In this document: piece after piece, positions 26,727-34,129 of the stretch
Layout: every line of letters begins with the position of its first letter
Position numbering within the stretch: position 1 is the first letter of the stretch
DNA from: Gemmatimonadota bacterium
GTDB lineage: Bacteria; Gemmatimonadota; Gemmatimonadetes; Longimicrobiales; Gaopeijiaceae
Direction of reading: 5' to 3'
Length of the DNA stretch: 39,716 nt
Assembly: GCA_022340865.1 (NCBI GenBank)
Contig: JAJDNC010000085.1
Location: 1 to 39,716, forward strand
The notes under the pieces: model-generated
What the model saw: the letters and a program-made list of their open reading frames with translations, nothing else
Told to the model about the DNA's origin: nothing
The model's database searches: none
Translations under genes and position numbers: made by a program

Positions 26727-27604
26727 CGGGGCTCCCGCGGCTCGGACTGCCGCTTGCGGATGGCGGCCAGCTGCTCCGCCAGGAGCCCCAGGGCGAAGAG
26801 AACCACGCCGGTAACCAGCGCGAGCATGGAGCCCACGCTCACGCCGCGGCCACGCAGCACGATGGGGATCCCCCAGGCGAGTCCCGCGATCCACGCCAGC
26901 GCCGCCGCAGGCAGGAAGATGCGCATGGGGTTGAAGAGCGTGATGATGTTCAGGATCTCGATGAAGGTGTCGAAGGCGGTCTGCGCGGAGATCGTGCTCT
27001 TTCCTCCCGAGCGCGGCCGCACCGTGACGTCGCGCTCCACCACCAGGTCCCGGTGGGAGAGGAAGACCAGCGTGATGACGTCACTGAACGCCATGGAGTC
27101 CGGGCACAGCGGCAGATAGCGTTTCGCCAGCTCGGTACGATAGAGCTTCAGCCCGGAGTTCAGGTCGCGCACGGGATTGGGCATGAGGATGCGCGTCACC
27201 AGCCGGATGAGGCGCTTGCCCAGCGTCCGGTACGGCGTGCCACCGCCGACGCGCCTGCCCACCACGAGGTCCGCGTCCTGGCCCACCGCCTGGGCCAGGA
27301 GCCCCTCGAGATCCCGAGGGTCGTGCTGCCCGTCGGCGTCGACGGTGACCACCCAGGGTGTGGCCGCCGTGGCGATCCCGGACTTGAGCGCGCCGCCGTA
27401 TCCGCGGCGCACCTTGTGACGGACGACGTGGACCCCAGCGCTGCGGGCGACGTCCCCCGTGGCGTCGGAGGAGCCGTCGTCCACCACGATGATGGGCCAG
27501 CCGCGGGGGGCGCACACCTCCCTCAACGCTGCCAGCGTCGCGGGCAGCGAGGTCTCCTCGTCGAAGGCGGGCACCACCACCGTCAGGGTCGGCTCCGTCG
27601 ACAC
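26723..27604 (-). CDS. family 2 glycosyltransferase (polyprenyl-phosphate sugar synthase type)
   Basis: GTG 27604 starts a 293-residue protein, with GGTGA (27610-27614 region, minus strand) as a possible ribosome-binding site. The GT2 (GT-A) domain shows VVVPAFDEETSLPATLAAL, IIVVDDGSSDATGDVA, the metal-binding VTVDADGQHDPRDLEG, and RDLNSGLKLYRTELAKRYLP, the pattern of DPM1/polyprenyl-phosphate mannosyl- or glucosyltransferases. Two hydrophobic helices close the protein (MRIFLPAAALAWIAGLAWG and LALVTGVVLFALGLLAEQL), as in membrane-anchored members. It would load a sugar onto a polyprenyl phosphate at the cytoplasmic face. The stop overlaps the start of the GT-C/TPR gene, a natural partner. The sugar cannot be told from sequence. 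Confidence 0.92.
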   Translation of the reverse strand: MSTEPTLTVVVPAFDEETSLPATLAALREVCAPRGWPIIVVDDGSSDATGDVARSAGVHVVRHKVRRGYGGALKSGIATAATPWVVTVDADGQHDPRDLEGLLAQAVGQDADLVVGRRVGGGTPYRTLGKRLIRLVTRILMPNPVRDLNSGLKLYRTELAKRYLPLCPDSMAFSDVITLVFLSHRDLVVERDVTVRPRSGGKSTISAQTAFDTFIEILNIITLFNPMRIFLPAAALAWIAGLAWGIPIVLRGRGVSVGSMLALVTGVVLFALGLLAEQLAAIRKRQSEPREPR

Positions 27605-27736
27605 GTGGAATCACCGCCGCGCTGGGAGGAGAACGAGTGTTGAGAGCATCCTATCTCTATTCCCGATATACCGCGAACGTCAACGAGCGTCGGCCGTGCG
27701 CCGGAGGAGCAGGCTCCGGAATCCGCGTCGCAGGGC

Positions 27737-27742
27737 TATATT
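27737..27742 (+). promoter_or_regulatory. -10-like element before ilvE
   Basis: TATATT stands out in GC-rich sequence 95 bases before the ilvE ATG. The sequence 16-17 bases upstream (TCCGGA) is a poor -35, so this is a tentative call. Confidence 0.3.
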
Positions 27743-27831
27743 GAATGCGCCGCGCAGGCCGCAAAGCCTCGAGACAAACCCTTTCCGCCGCGGCATCGAC
27801 ATCGTCACGGATCAGTACTGGAGTTCGCAGA

Positions 27832-28785
27832 ATGGCCTACAAAGACATCGCCAAGGGGTGGATCTGGCGGGACGGCGACTTCGTCCGCTGGGAGGACGCC
27901 ACCATCCACGTCATGAGCCACGTGGTGCACTATGGATCTTCGGTGTTCGAGGGGATCCGCTGTTACGACGGTCCCGCGGGGCCGGCGGTGTTCCGCCACC
28001 TGGATCACATGAACCGGCTGGCAGCGTCCGCCAAGATCTACCGCATGGAGATCCCCTACTCGGTGGATGAACTCATCGAGGCGAACCGGGAGCTGCTGCG
28101 CCGGAACGACCTGCGCGAGGGCTATCTGCGCCCCATCGTGGTTCGTGGCACCGGGGCCGTGGGTGTGAATCCCCAGGGCAGCCCCATCTGGACCTTCCTC
28201 ATCTGCTGGCCCTGGGGCGCGTACCTGGGCGCGGACGCCCTGGAGAAGGGCGTGGACGCATGCGTGTCCACGTGGTTCCGCCCCGCTCCCAACACCTTCC
28301 CGTCGCTGGCGAAGGCCGGAGGCAACTACCTGAACAGCCAGCTCGTGAAGATGGAGGCCGTGGCCAACGGCTACCACGAGGGGATCGCCGTAGGACCCGA
28401 GGGCCTTCTCAGCGAGGGGAGCGGCCAGAACGTGTTCCTGGTGAAGGGGGGCGTGCTCCTCACGCCGCAGCTGGACGGAACCATGCTCGGCGGCATCACG
28501 CGGAACACCATCATCCACCTCGCCGAGGACGCCGGAATCGAGGTCCGCGAGGGTCCGGTCCCGCGCGAGATGCTGTACACCGCCGACGAGGTCTTCTTCG
28601 CGGGTACCGCGGCGGAGGTGACTCCGGTGCGCACCGTCGATCGCGTCACCGTGGGCGAGGGCAAGCCCGGACCCGTGACCATGCAGCTCCAGAAGGCCTA
28701 TCTGGATCTGGTGAAGGGCGTGAGCGAGGACCCGTACGGGTGGCGGGATTCTGTGCCCTGGCCCGAGGCCGCTGTGGCGGACTGA
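27832..28785 (+). CDS. ilvE: branched-chain-amino-acid aminotransferase
   Basis: IlvE is a fold-type IV PLP enzyme that transfers the amino group between glutamate and the keto acids of Val, Leu and Ile. ATG 27832 starts MAYKDIAKGWIWRDGDFVRW. Family motifs are HYGSSVFEGIRCYD, YLRPIVVRG, the PLP lysine Lys161 in AKAGGNYLNSQ, EGLLSEGSGQNVFLVK, LGGITRNTIIHLAEDAGIEV and DEVFFAGTAAEVTPV. The length of 317 residues matches the family (about 310). GGAG occurs about eight bases upstream. A strong hairpin follows the stop. It is divergent from the GT2 gene. Confidence 0.97.
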   Translation: MAYKDIAKGWIWRDGDFVRWEDATIHVMSHVVHYGSSVFEGIRCYDGPAGPAVFRHLDHMNRLAASAKIYRMEIPYSVDELIEANRELLRRNDLREGYLRPIVVRGTGAVGVNPQGSPIWTFLICWPWGAYLGADALEKGVDACVSTWFRPAPNTFPSLAKAGGNYLNSQLVKMEAVANGYHEGIAVGPEGLLSEGSGQNVFLVKGGVLLTPQLDGTMLGGITRNTIIHLAEDAGIEVREGPVPREMLYTADEVFFAGTAAEVTPVRTVDRVTVGEGKPGPVTMQLQKAYLDLVKGVSEDPYGWRDSVPWPEAAVAD

Positions 28786-28805
28786 GAAACGACTCAAGAC
28801 CGAAC

Positions 28806-28837
28806 GGGGGCCGACGCCGTAACCGGCGTCGGCCCCC
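28806..28837 (+). terminator. strong hairpin terminator after ilvE
   Basis: A perfect 14-bp stem (28806-28819 with 28824-28837) with a TAAC loop begins 20 bases after the ilvE stop. The stem ends are G5/C5. No T-tract follows, which is common for terminators in GC-rich bacteria. It is symmetrical and could also stop minus-strand transcripts. Confidence 0.6.
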
Positions 28838-28859
28838 GCGCACGTCCGGCGCGGCGGAC

Positions 28860-28971
28860 CCCTCACGACGGCGAAGACGCCCACCACCGCGCAGTAGACG
28901 AACCACTGCGTGAGCTGTCGGCGCATGCTCACGGGGTTGGATTCGGGAAGCGGAGGGAAGATGCTGATCAT
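28860..28971 (-). pseudogene. remnant of a small membrane protein gene
   Basis: From ATG 28971 the minus strand reads about 36 residues, starting ISIFPPLPESNPVSMRRQ and continuing LTQWFVYCAVVGVFAVV. The second part strongly resembles the LVQWFVYCLVVGVFAAY segment of an unnamed integral membrane protein family of about 150-200 residues, as I recall it. After VFAVV the frame continues into non-family sequence and the terminator of ilvE, and no family sequence is visible before the Met. This looks like a decayed fragment. The identification rests on memory of the family and needs a search. Confidence 0.4.
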
Positions 28972-29159
28972 CCCCACGGGGGGAGGGGCCCGGGGAACGC
29001 CGGATATGAGACGCCATCCGGGAGGGGCGTGCCAGAGCCGCACCCAGGGACGACCCCAGCACCCGGCGTTTGACCGGACGTGGGGGCGGGCGCCAACGTT
29101 CCCGCCGATGCCGACCCTCCCGCCGACGGCTGCCGGCGGGTCATCCTGTGGAGGAAGCC

Positions 29160-29678
29160 ATGACCCGACCCGTTTCCGGCGAGTTCCACGAGTACTATGA
29201 CCGCTATGTGTCCCGTGTGCCGGACGGCGACATCGTCGAGATCCTCGCGGCACAGTGGGAGGCGACGCGGACCCTCCTGGCGTCGGTGCCGCCGGAGCGC
29301 GAGGAGTACAGGTATGCCGAGGGGAAGTGGAGCGTACGCGAGGTGGTGGGCCATCTCGTGGACGTCGAACGGCTGTTCGCGTTCCGCGCGCTCTGGATCG
29401 GACGTGGTGCGGTGGAGGAGCAGCCGAGCATGGAGCAGGACGACTGGGCCGCGACCTCCAACGCCGGCGGCCTGCGCCTTGCCGACCTCGTCGCGGAGTG
29501 GGGCGCGGCGCGGCGTGCCAACGTGCTCATGTTCGCGGGCTTCGACGAGGATACCTGGTCCCGGCGGGGCATGGCCGGCGGCAACCCCCTCACGGTGCGG
29601 GCCGCGGCATGGATCATCGCAGGCCACGAGCTTCATCACCGCGTGTTGCTGAAGCGCGACTATCTGGAAGGGAGATGA
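29160..29678 (+). CDS. DinB-family metalloprotein
   Basis: ATG 29160 follows GGAGGAA. The 172-residue protein is a DinB/YfiT-like four-helix bundle: WEATRTLLASVPPEREEYRYAEGKWSVREVVGHLVDVERLFAFRAL, then AAAWIIAGHELHHRVLL. The three metal-binding His residues (GHLVD, and both in GHELHH) are present. Family members include bacillithiol- and mycothiol-dependent transferases; the substrate is unknown. The stop overlaps the start of the next gene by four bases, so the two are co-translated. Confidence 0.92.
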   Translation: MTRPVSGEFHEYYDRYVSRVPDGDIVEILAAQWEATRTLLASVPPEREEYRYAEGKWSVREVVGHLVDVERLFAFRALWIGRGAVEEQPSMEQDDWAATSNAGGLRLADLVAEWGAARRANVLMFAGFDEDTWSRRGMAGGNPLTVRAAAWIIAGHELHHRVLLKRDYLEGR

Positions 29679-30325
29679 CGGATCCCACGAGGTCGGCCGG
29701 AGGCCGCGCGGATGCCACCCCTGGCTCGCCCCACGATTCCCCCGACCCGCGCGTGCGGCTCCGGCGCCACGACCGCGGCAAGGACGACGACTGGATCCGC
29801 GCGTTCCTGAAGCGGGCGCCCTGGGGCATCCTGGCCACCGTGGACGGGGAAGGGCACCCCTTCGTGAACTCGAACCTCTTCGTCTTCGACGAGGAGCGGC
29901 ATTGCCTCTACCTGCACACGCATCGGACGGGCCGGACGCGGACGAACGTGGCCGCCTCCGGGAAGGTGGCGTTCACCGCCGCCGCCATGGGCCGCCTCCT
30001 GCCGGCGAACGAGGCTTTGGAGTTCAGCGTGGAATATGCGGCGGTGGTGGCCTTCGGCGCCGCGCACGTGGTGAACGATCCGACGGAGGCGGAGCACGGC
30101 TTACGCGCCCTTCTGGAGAAGTACGCGCCACACCTGGAGTACGGCTCGGACTATCGCGGCGTCACCGGCGAAGAGCTTGCGCGCACGGCCGTCTATCGCG
30201 TCGACATCGAGTCCTGGAGCGGCAAGCAGAAGGAAGCGGCGATGGACTTCCCGGGCGCATACGCGATGCCCGGGCCGCCCGTGCCGTATCCGGGCAGGGC
30301 TGGAGGCAGGGACCCAGAGCCGTGA
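29675..30325 (+). CDS. pyridoxamine-5'-phosphate-oxidase-family flavoprotein (Nim-like)
   Basis: ATG 29675 overlaps the DinB stop (ATGA). The 216-residue protein has the Nim/PPOX split-barrel pattern: RVRLRRHDRGKDDDWIRAFLKRAPWGILATVDGEGHPFVNSNLFVFDEERHCLYLHTHRTGRTRTNV (in order, from about residue 25), then GAAHVVND and a C-terminal VYRVDIESWSGKQKEAAMD. The HTHRTGR segment is the typical cofactor/substrate region. Relatives bind FMN and may reduce nitroimidazoles or heme-like compounds. Neither resistance nor substrate can be inferred. It is cytoplasmic, unlike the exported PPOX-like protein at 13792. Confidence 0.88.
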   Translation: MTDPTRSAGGRADATPGSPHDSPDPRVRLRRHDRGKDDDWIRAFLKRAPWGILATVDGEGHPFVNSNLFVFDEERHCLYLHTHRTGRTRTNVAASGKVAFTAAAMGRLLPANEALEFSVEYAAVVAFGAAHVVNDPTEAEHGLRALLEKYAPHLEYGSDYRGVTGEELARTAVYRVDIESWSGKQKEAAMDFPGAYAMPGPPVPYPGRAGGRDPEP

Positions 30326-30440
30326 CCCCGATGAAGCGACGACCGACGACCCGGGCCCGGCCTCTCTCGCGTCGAAGGGCGCTCCAGGCCTAGATTGTCT
30401 GGACCCCGTTCCCCCAGTCGTTCAACGGCTGTCGATCCCT

Positions 30441-31634
30441 ATGACCGCTTCCGACGAGAGAAGAGAGCTGAAAGGGCTGGCTCGCTCCATCGACGCCCTC
30501 TTCTCGGAGGACGTCGACGAGGGGACGTCCCGTACCTCCACGGATGCGGAGCCGTCGCCAGAAGGTGATCACGGCGAGGGATCGTCACAGGGCCGGGAGG
30601 AAGAGGGTGGGGAGGAGATGGTCTGGGAGAAGCTCGTCGAGAGTCCCAGCGCGGAAGACGCCGACCCCGAAGCCCTGCGGAGCGCCGTCACGCGTTTTCT
30701 CGATGCCGACCCGCTCCACCGCGAGGGTCTGGGACACGCCATCCGGAACGCCGCGGCCGCCCTGAGGGAGGCCAACTCCCTCGACGTTCTGGCCGACGCC
30801 GTCGAGCGCCTGGCGAGGGCGGGGGAGGACGTCCCCGACGAGGCGGGGGTCGCCATGGCACGGGCGCTGCTCACCTCCGGGGTGGCCGGCCGCCTGGCCG
30901 CCCGTCTGGGCGAGGCCCACGAGGAGGAGCGGCACGCGCAGCTGGTGAGAGCGTGCGTGCGTCTGGGCCGGGACATGGCCGTGGCGCTGGCCGATGCGCT
31001 CTCCGAGACCACCGACCGGTTCGCCCGGAGAGCGTACCTGGGTGCCCTGGTGGCGATGGGCGACGATGCGATGTCCGTCGCGGAGGAGATGCTGGAGAAC
31101 GACCAGTGGTTCGTCGTGCGCAACGCGGTGGCCATCCTCGGCGAGATCGGCGGCCCCCGGGCGGTGGAGCTGGTCACCAGCTCGCTGGCCCACACCGACG
31201 CGCACGTCCGCCGGGAGGCGCTCCTCTCTCTCGCCAAAGTGGGGGGCGAGGATGCCGGCATGCTCGTATACGGCATGATCGAGGATACGGACCCCGAGGT
31301 GCGCCTGGCCGCCGCCATGGCCGCCGGCACGCTCAAGGTGGAGCGTGCCCTCAAGCCGCTGCTGAACATGCTGGAGGGCGAGCGCGATCCGGACGCGGTG
31401 GTGGTGGTGCTGCAGGCGCTGGGACAGCTCGGCGACCCCGGGGCCACCAACGCGGTGGAGAAGCGCGCCGTGGGCTCCTTCCTCTCGAAGCCGCCCACCG
31501 GAGTGCGCATCGCGGCGTACCGTGCGCTGGGCAGCATCGGCACCCCCCGGGCCAAGAGCGTCATCCGGAAGGCCGCCACCGACAAGAACACGGCGGTGCA
31601 GGCCGCGGTGCGCCAGCTGCTCGAGGAGTCCTGA
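30441..31634 (+). CDS. HEAT-repeat protein
   Basis: ATG 30441 starts a 397-residue protein. Residues 1-60 are acidic and probably disordered (DEGTSRTSTDAEPSPEGDHG). From about residue 75 onward there are helical repeats, and between about 195 and 395 these are clear HEAT-like units: DQWFVVRNAVAILGEIGGPRAVELV, DAHVRREALLSLAKVGGEDAGMLV, DPEVRLAAAMAAGTLKVERALKPLL, TGVRIAAYRALGSIGTPRAKSVI. Such solenoids bind proteins; no enzyme motif is seen. No ribosome-binding site is visible, and a TAGATT element at 30391-30396 is a possible -10. The stop is 15 bases from the convergent hydrolase gene. The partner is unknown. Confidence 0.85.
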   Translation: MTASDERRELKGLARSIDALFSEDVDEGTSRTSTDAEPSPEGDHGEGSSQGREEEGGEEMVWEKLVESPSAEDADPEALRSAVTRFLDADPLHREGLGHAIRNAAAALREANSLDVLADAVERLARAGEDVPDEAGVAMARALLTSGVAGRLAARLGEAHEEERHAQLVRACVRLGRDMAVALADALSETTDRFARRAYLGALVAMGDDAMSVAEEMLENDQWFVVRNAVAILGEIGGPRAVELVTSSLAHTDAHVRREALLSLAKVGGEDAGMLVYGMIEDTDPEVRLAAAMAAGTLKVERALKPLLNMLEGERDPDAVVVVLQALGQLGDPGATNAVEKRAVGSFLSKPPTGVRIAAYRALGSIGTPRAKSVIRKAATDKNTAVQAAVRQLLEES

Positions 31635-31649
31635 GGGTACCCGCCGCCC

Positions 31650-32750
31650 TCACACCACGCCCAGCACCCCTGCCAGCGCGCGGAAGAACGACACCGTTTC
31701 CCTGGCCCCGTCGATGAGCCCGGGGAAGGGATCCTGGGTGGAGTGCCCGAACAGGCTGGTCACGGTGGCTCCGGCCACGGCTTCGGCAGGAAGCGCGTCG
31801 CGCAGTCGGAAGGCCTCCGAGAACGGGATGAGATGGTCCTGACGGCCATGCAGGATGTGGACGGGGCCCCCCACGGCGCCGAAGGACCGCGTGGCCTCGA
31901 GGGCGGGCTCGACCCGGCGGCCGGCCTCGGCCAGGGCGAGCGCCATGGCCTCCCCCTCCGCCCGGTCCGGCTCGGCGGGCGAAGCGGGGGCGAACAGGTC
32001 GAAGACGGGCCGATCCTCCGCCGACAGCGCCCGGCGGAGATCGCGCCTGGGTTCCTCGAAGGTCGCATCCCACGAAATGATGCCGGAATCCCCGGCGATG
32101 GCGGCCAACCGTCGCAACGCGTCGGCCACCGCCGCCCGGCTCTCGTACCCGGGGATCGCGGTGAGGTAGTTGGCGCCCACGATCCAACGCCCGTAGGGAT
32201 CGGGGCGCAGGTGGTACCGGTCCCGACCCCACTCGTGCTCGCCGGTGAACTGGAACCGGAGCGTGTGCTCCAGATCGCAGAACCCCCCGAACCCCACCAC
32301 CCCCGCGATGCGGCCACGGAGCCCGGGGTCCGCCGACGCCGCGATGGCCTGCGGCGCGCCGAAGGAGAAGCCCACCAGTCCCACGGGGAGGTGCGCCACC
32401 TCGTCGACGGCGTCGAGGGTGGCCAGGCACGCCCGGATGGTGGGGACGGTGAGGTGGGTGGCCAGGCTGAGCTCCCGCCACTCGGGGACCTCGGGCACGA
32501 CGACCGCGAAGCCGGCGGAGGCCAGGGCCCGGGTGAAGCGCACCAGCGTGGGGTGTCCGCGGCCGGGGCGCGTGATCCCGTGGAGCACGATCCAGGTGGG
32601 GAGCGGGCGTTCGACCCGCGCCGGCATGGTCAGCGTGGCGGGGACCGGCGTGCCCGCCCGGTCCAGCCGGACCTCCCGGGTGACGAGGGAGGCCCTGCCG
32701 GTCAGCCAGCACGCGGTGTAGCGAAAGGTGCGCAGCATCGTGGGGGGCAT
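31650..32750 (-). CDS. alpha/beta-hydrolase family protein
   Basis: The 366-residue protein from ATG 32750 (a second Met four codons later is possible) shows the alpha/beta-hydrolase order: PTWIVLHGITRPGRGHPTLVRF (oxyanion region), the nucleophile elbow GFSFGA with Ser129, an insert or lid containing LRFQFTGEHEWGRDRYHLRPDPYGRW, the acid Asp in ILHGRQDHLIPFSEAF, and the base His in LFGHSTQDPF. All three catalytic residues are present. No signal peptide is evident. It could be an esterase or peptidase of the dienelactone-hydrolase-like type. The substrate is unknown. It is divergent from the aminotransferase gene. Confidence 0.88.
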   Translation of the reverse strand: MPPTMLRTFRYTACWLTGRASLVTREVRLDRAGTPVPATLTMPARVERPLPTWIVLHGITRPGRGHPTLVRFTRALASAGFAVVVPEVPEWRELSLATHLTVPTIRACLATLDAVDEVAHLPVGLVGFSFGAPQAIAASADPGLRGRIAGVVGFGGFCDLEHTLRFQFTGEHEWGRDRYHLRPDPYGRWIVGANYLTAIPGYESRAAVADALRRLAAIAGDSGIISWDATFEEPRRDLRRALSAEDRPVFDLFAPASPAEPDRAEGEAMALALAEAGRRVEPALEATRSFGAVGGPVHILHGRQDHLIPFSEAFRLRDALPAEAVAGATVTSLFGHSTQDPFPGLIDGARETVSFFRALAGVLGVV

Positions 32751-32866
32751 CGGCCGAAGCTACCCGTTCCACGTGGGGAGGTGCCAGCGCCGCGCTTGCG
32801 CCACCTGGGCGCAGGCGGTCATCATCCGCGTCGAACCTCGATTCGCGCCGCCGGGAGGAGACCACC

Positions 32867-34129
32867 GTGTACCGTCGCTCGTTCCTCACGCTCCTGGGAG
32901 GCGGGGCTCTGGTGTGGCCTCGCACCCTCGAGGCTCTCTCGCGCAGGCTCGAGTCGGGAGGGGCACCCGACGACGAGGCGTTCTGGGCCGAGGTGCGTGC
33001 CGGCTTCCTCATCGCGCCGGATCGCATCTACCTGAACAACGGCACCCTGGGACCGTCGCCACGGGTGGCGGTGGATGCCGTTGCGGAGCATACACGCCGG
33101 GTGGCCGCCACCTTCCCCGAAGGGGTGAATTGGGACGACCTCAAGCAGTCGGTGTCGGCGCTGGCGGGGGGAGACCCGGCCGGCTTCGTGTTCCCGCGGA
33201 ACACCACCGAAGGCATGAGCTTCGTGGCCAACGGCATGGACATCGGGCCCGGCGACGAGGTGGTCACCACGGACCACGAGCACATCGGCGGCAAGGAACC
33301 CTGGCGGCTCGCCACCACCCGCCGCAAGGCCAGGTACACGGTGGTCAAGCTGCCGGTGCCCGCGCCTTCCTCCCAGGCGCTGGCGGACGTCGTCTGGTCC
33401 GGTGTGAGCCCGGCGACCCGGGTCGTCATGGTCTCCCACCTCACCTTCACCACGGGTACCGTCATGCCGGTGGTGGAGCTGGCGAGACGCTGCAGGGACC
33501 GGGGGATCACCCTGGCCGTGGACGGCGCGCACCCCCCGGGGATGATGCGCATGGACATCGGCGCCCTGGGAGGAGACTTCTACGCCAGCTCTCCCCACAA
33601 GTGGATGCTGGCGCCGGAGGGCAACGGGATGCTCTGGCTGGCTCCCCAGTGGCGCACGCGGCTCTGGCCCACCCTGGCGTCCGGAGGATGGGACGATCTG
33701 TCCCTCGGGGCCCAGCGCTTCAACCACCTGGGGACCTTCGACGAGTCGCGCATGGCCGGGCTCATCGCCTCCGCGGAGTTCCTCCAGCTCATCGGGATCG
33801 ACCGCGTCGAGGCTCGGGTGAGGCACCTGCGGGGGATCCTCGAGGGCGGACTGCGCTCGATTCCCGGCCTGAGCGTCGTGACGCCCGAGGACGAGTCGCT
33901 GAAGTGCGGGATGGTGTCCTTCAAGGTCGCCGGCGTGGACTCCCTGGACCTGCAGGTCCACCTGGCGCGCGTGGCGAACGTGCGCACGCGGGTGATCTCG
34001 GAGTACGACTACGGCTTCATGCGCCTCTCCACCCATGTCTACAACCGTCCCGCCGAGCTGGAGCGCGTCCTCGAGCTCCTCGCCGACGCGGCGAAGAACG
34101 GCGTGCCGAAGAGGGGGTCCACCACGTGA
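32867..34129 (+). CDS. Tat-exported class V aminotransferase (isopenicillin-N-epimerase-like)
   Basis: GTG 32867 follows GGGAGGAG (32853-32860). The N-terminus MYRRSFLTLLGGGALVW is a twin-arginine signal (RRSFL then a hydrophobic run), so the folded protein with its cofactor is expected to be exported. The fold-type I class V features are YLNNGTLGPSPR, FPRNTTEGMSFVANG, the cofactor-contacting VDGAHPPGMM and the PLP Lys245 in SSPHKWMLAPEGNGML. Length is 420 residues. Related enzymes are called isopenicillin-N epimerases, cysteine desulphurases or selenocysteine lyases; the activity here is unknown. The stop overlaps the next gene (GTGA). Confidence 0.9.
   Translation: MYRRSFLTLLGGGALVWPRTLEALSRRLESGGAPDDEAFWAEVRAGFLIAPDRIYLNNGTLGPSPRVAVDAVAEHTRRVAATFPEGVNWDDLKQSVSALAGGDPAGFVFPRNTTEGMSFVANGMDIGPGDEVVTTDHEHIGGKEPWRLATTRRKARYTVVKLPVPAPSSQALADVVWSGVSPATRVVMVSHLTFTTGTVMPVVELARRCRDRGITLAVDGAHPPGMMRMDIGALGGDFYASSPHKWMLAPEGNGMLWLAPQWRTRLWPTLASGGWDDLSLGAQRFNHLGTFDESRMAGLIASAEFLQLIGIDRVEARVRHLRGILEGGLRSIPGLSVVTPEDESLKCGMVSFKVAGVDSLDLQVHLARVANVRTRVISEYDYGFMRLSTHVYNRPAELERVLELLADAAKNGVPKRGSTT

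Larger units (their letters stand above)
28786..29159. other. 374-base interval between ilvE and the DinB gene
   Basis: It holds the ilvE terminator hairpin (28806-28837), and a decayed gene fragment on the minus strand (about 28860-28971). After that there is no recognisable feature until the GGAGG ribosome-binding site before 29160. Confidence 0.6.
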
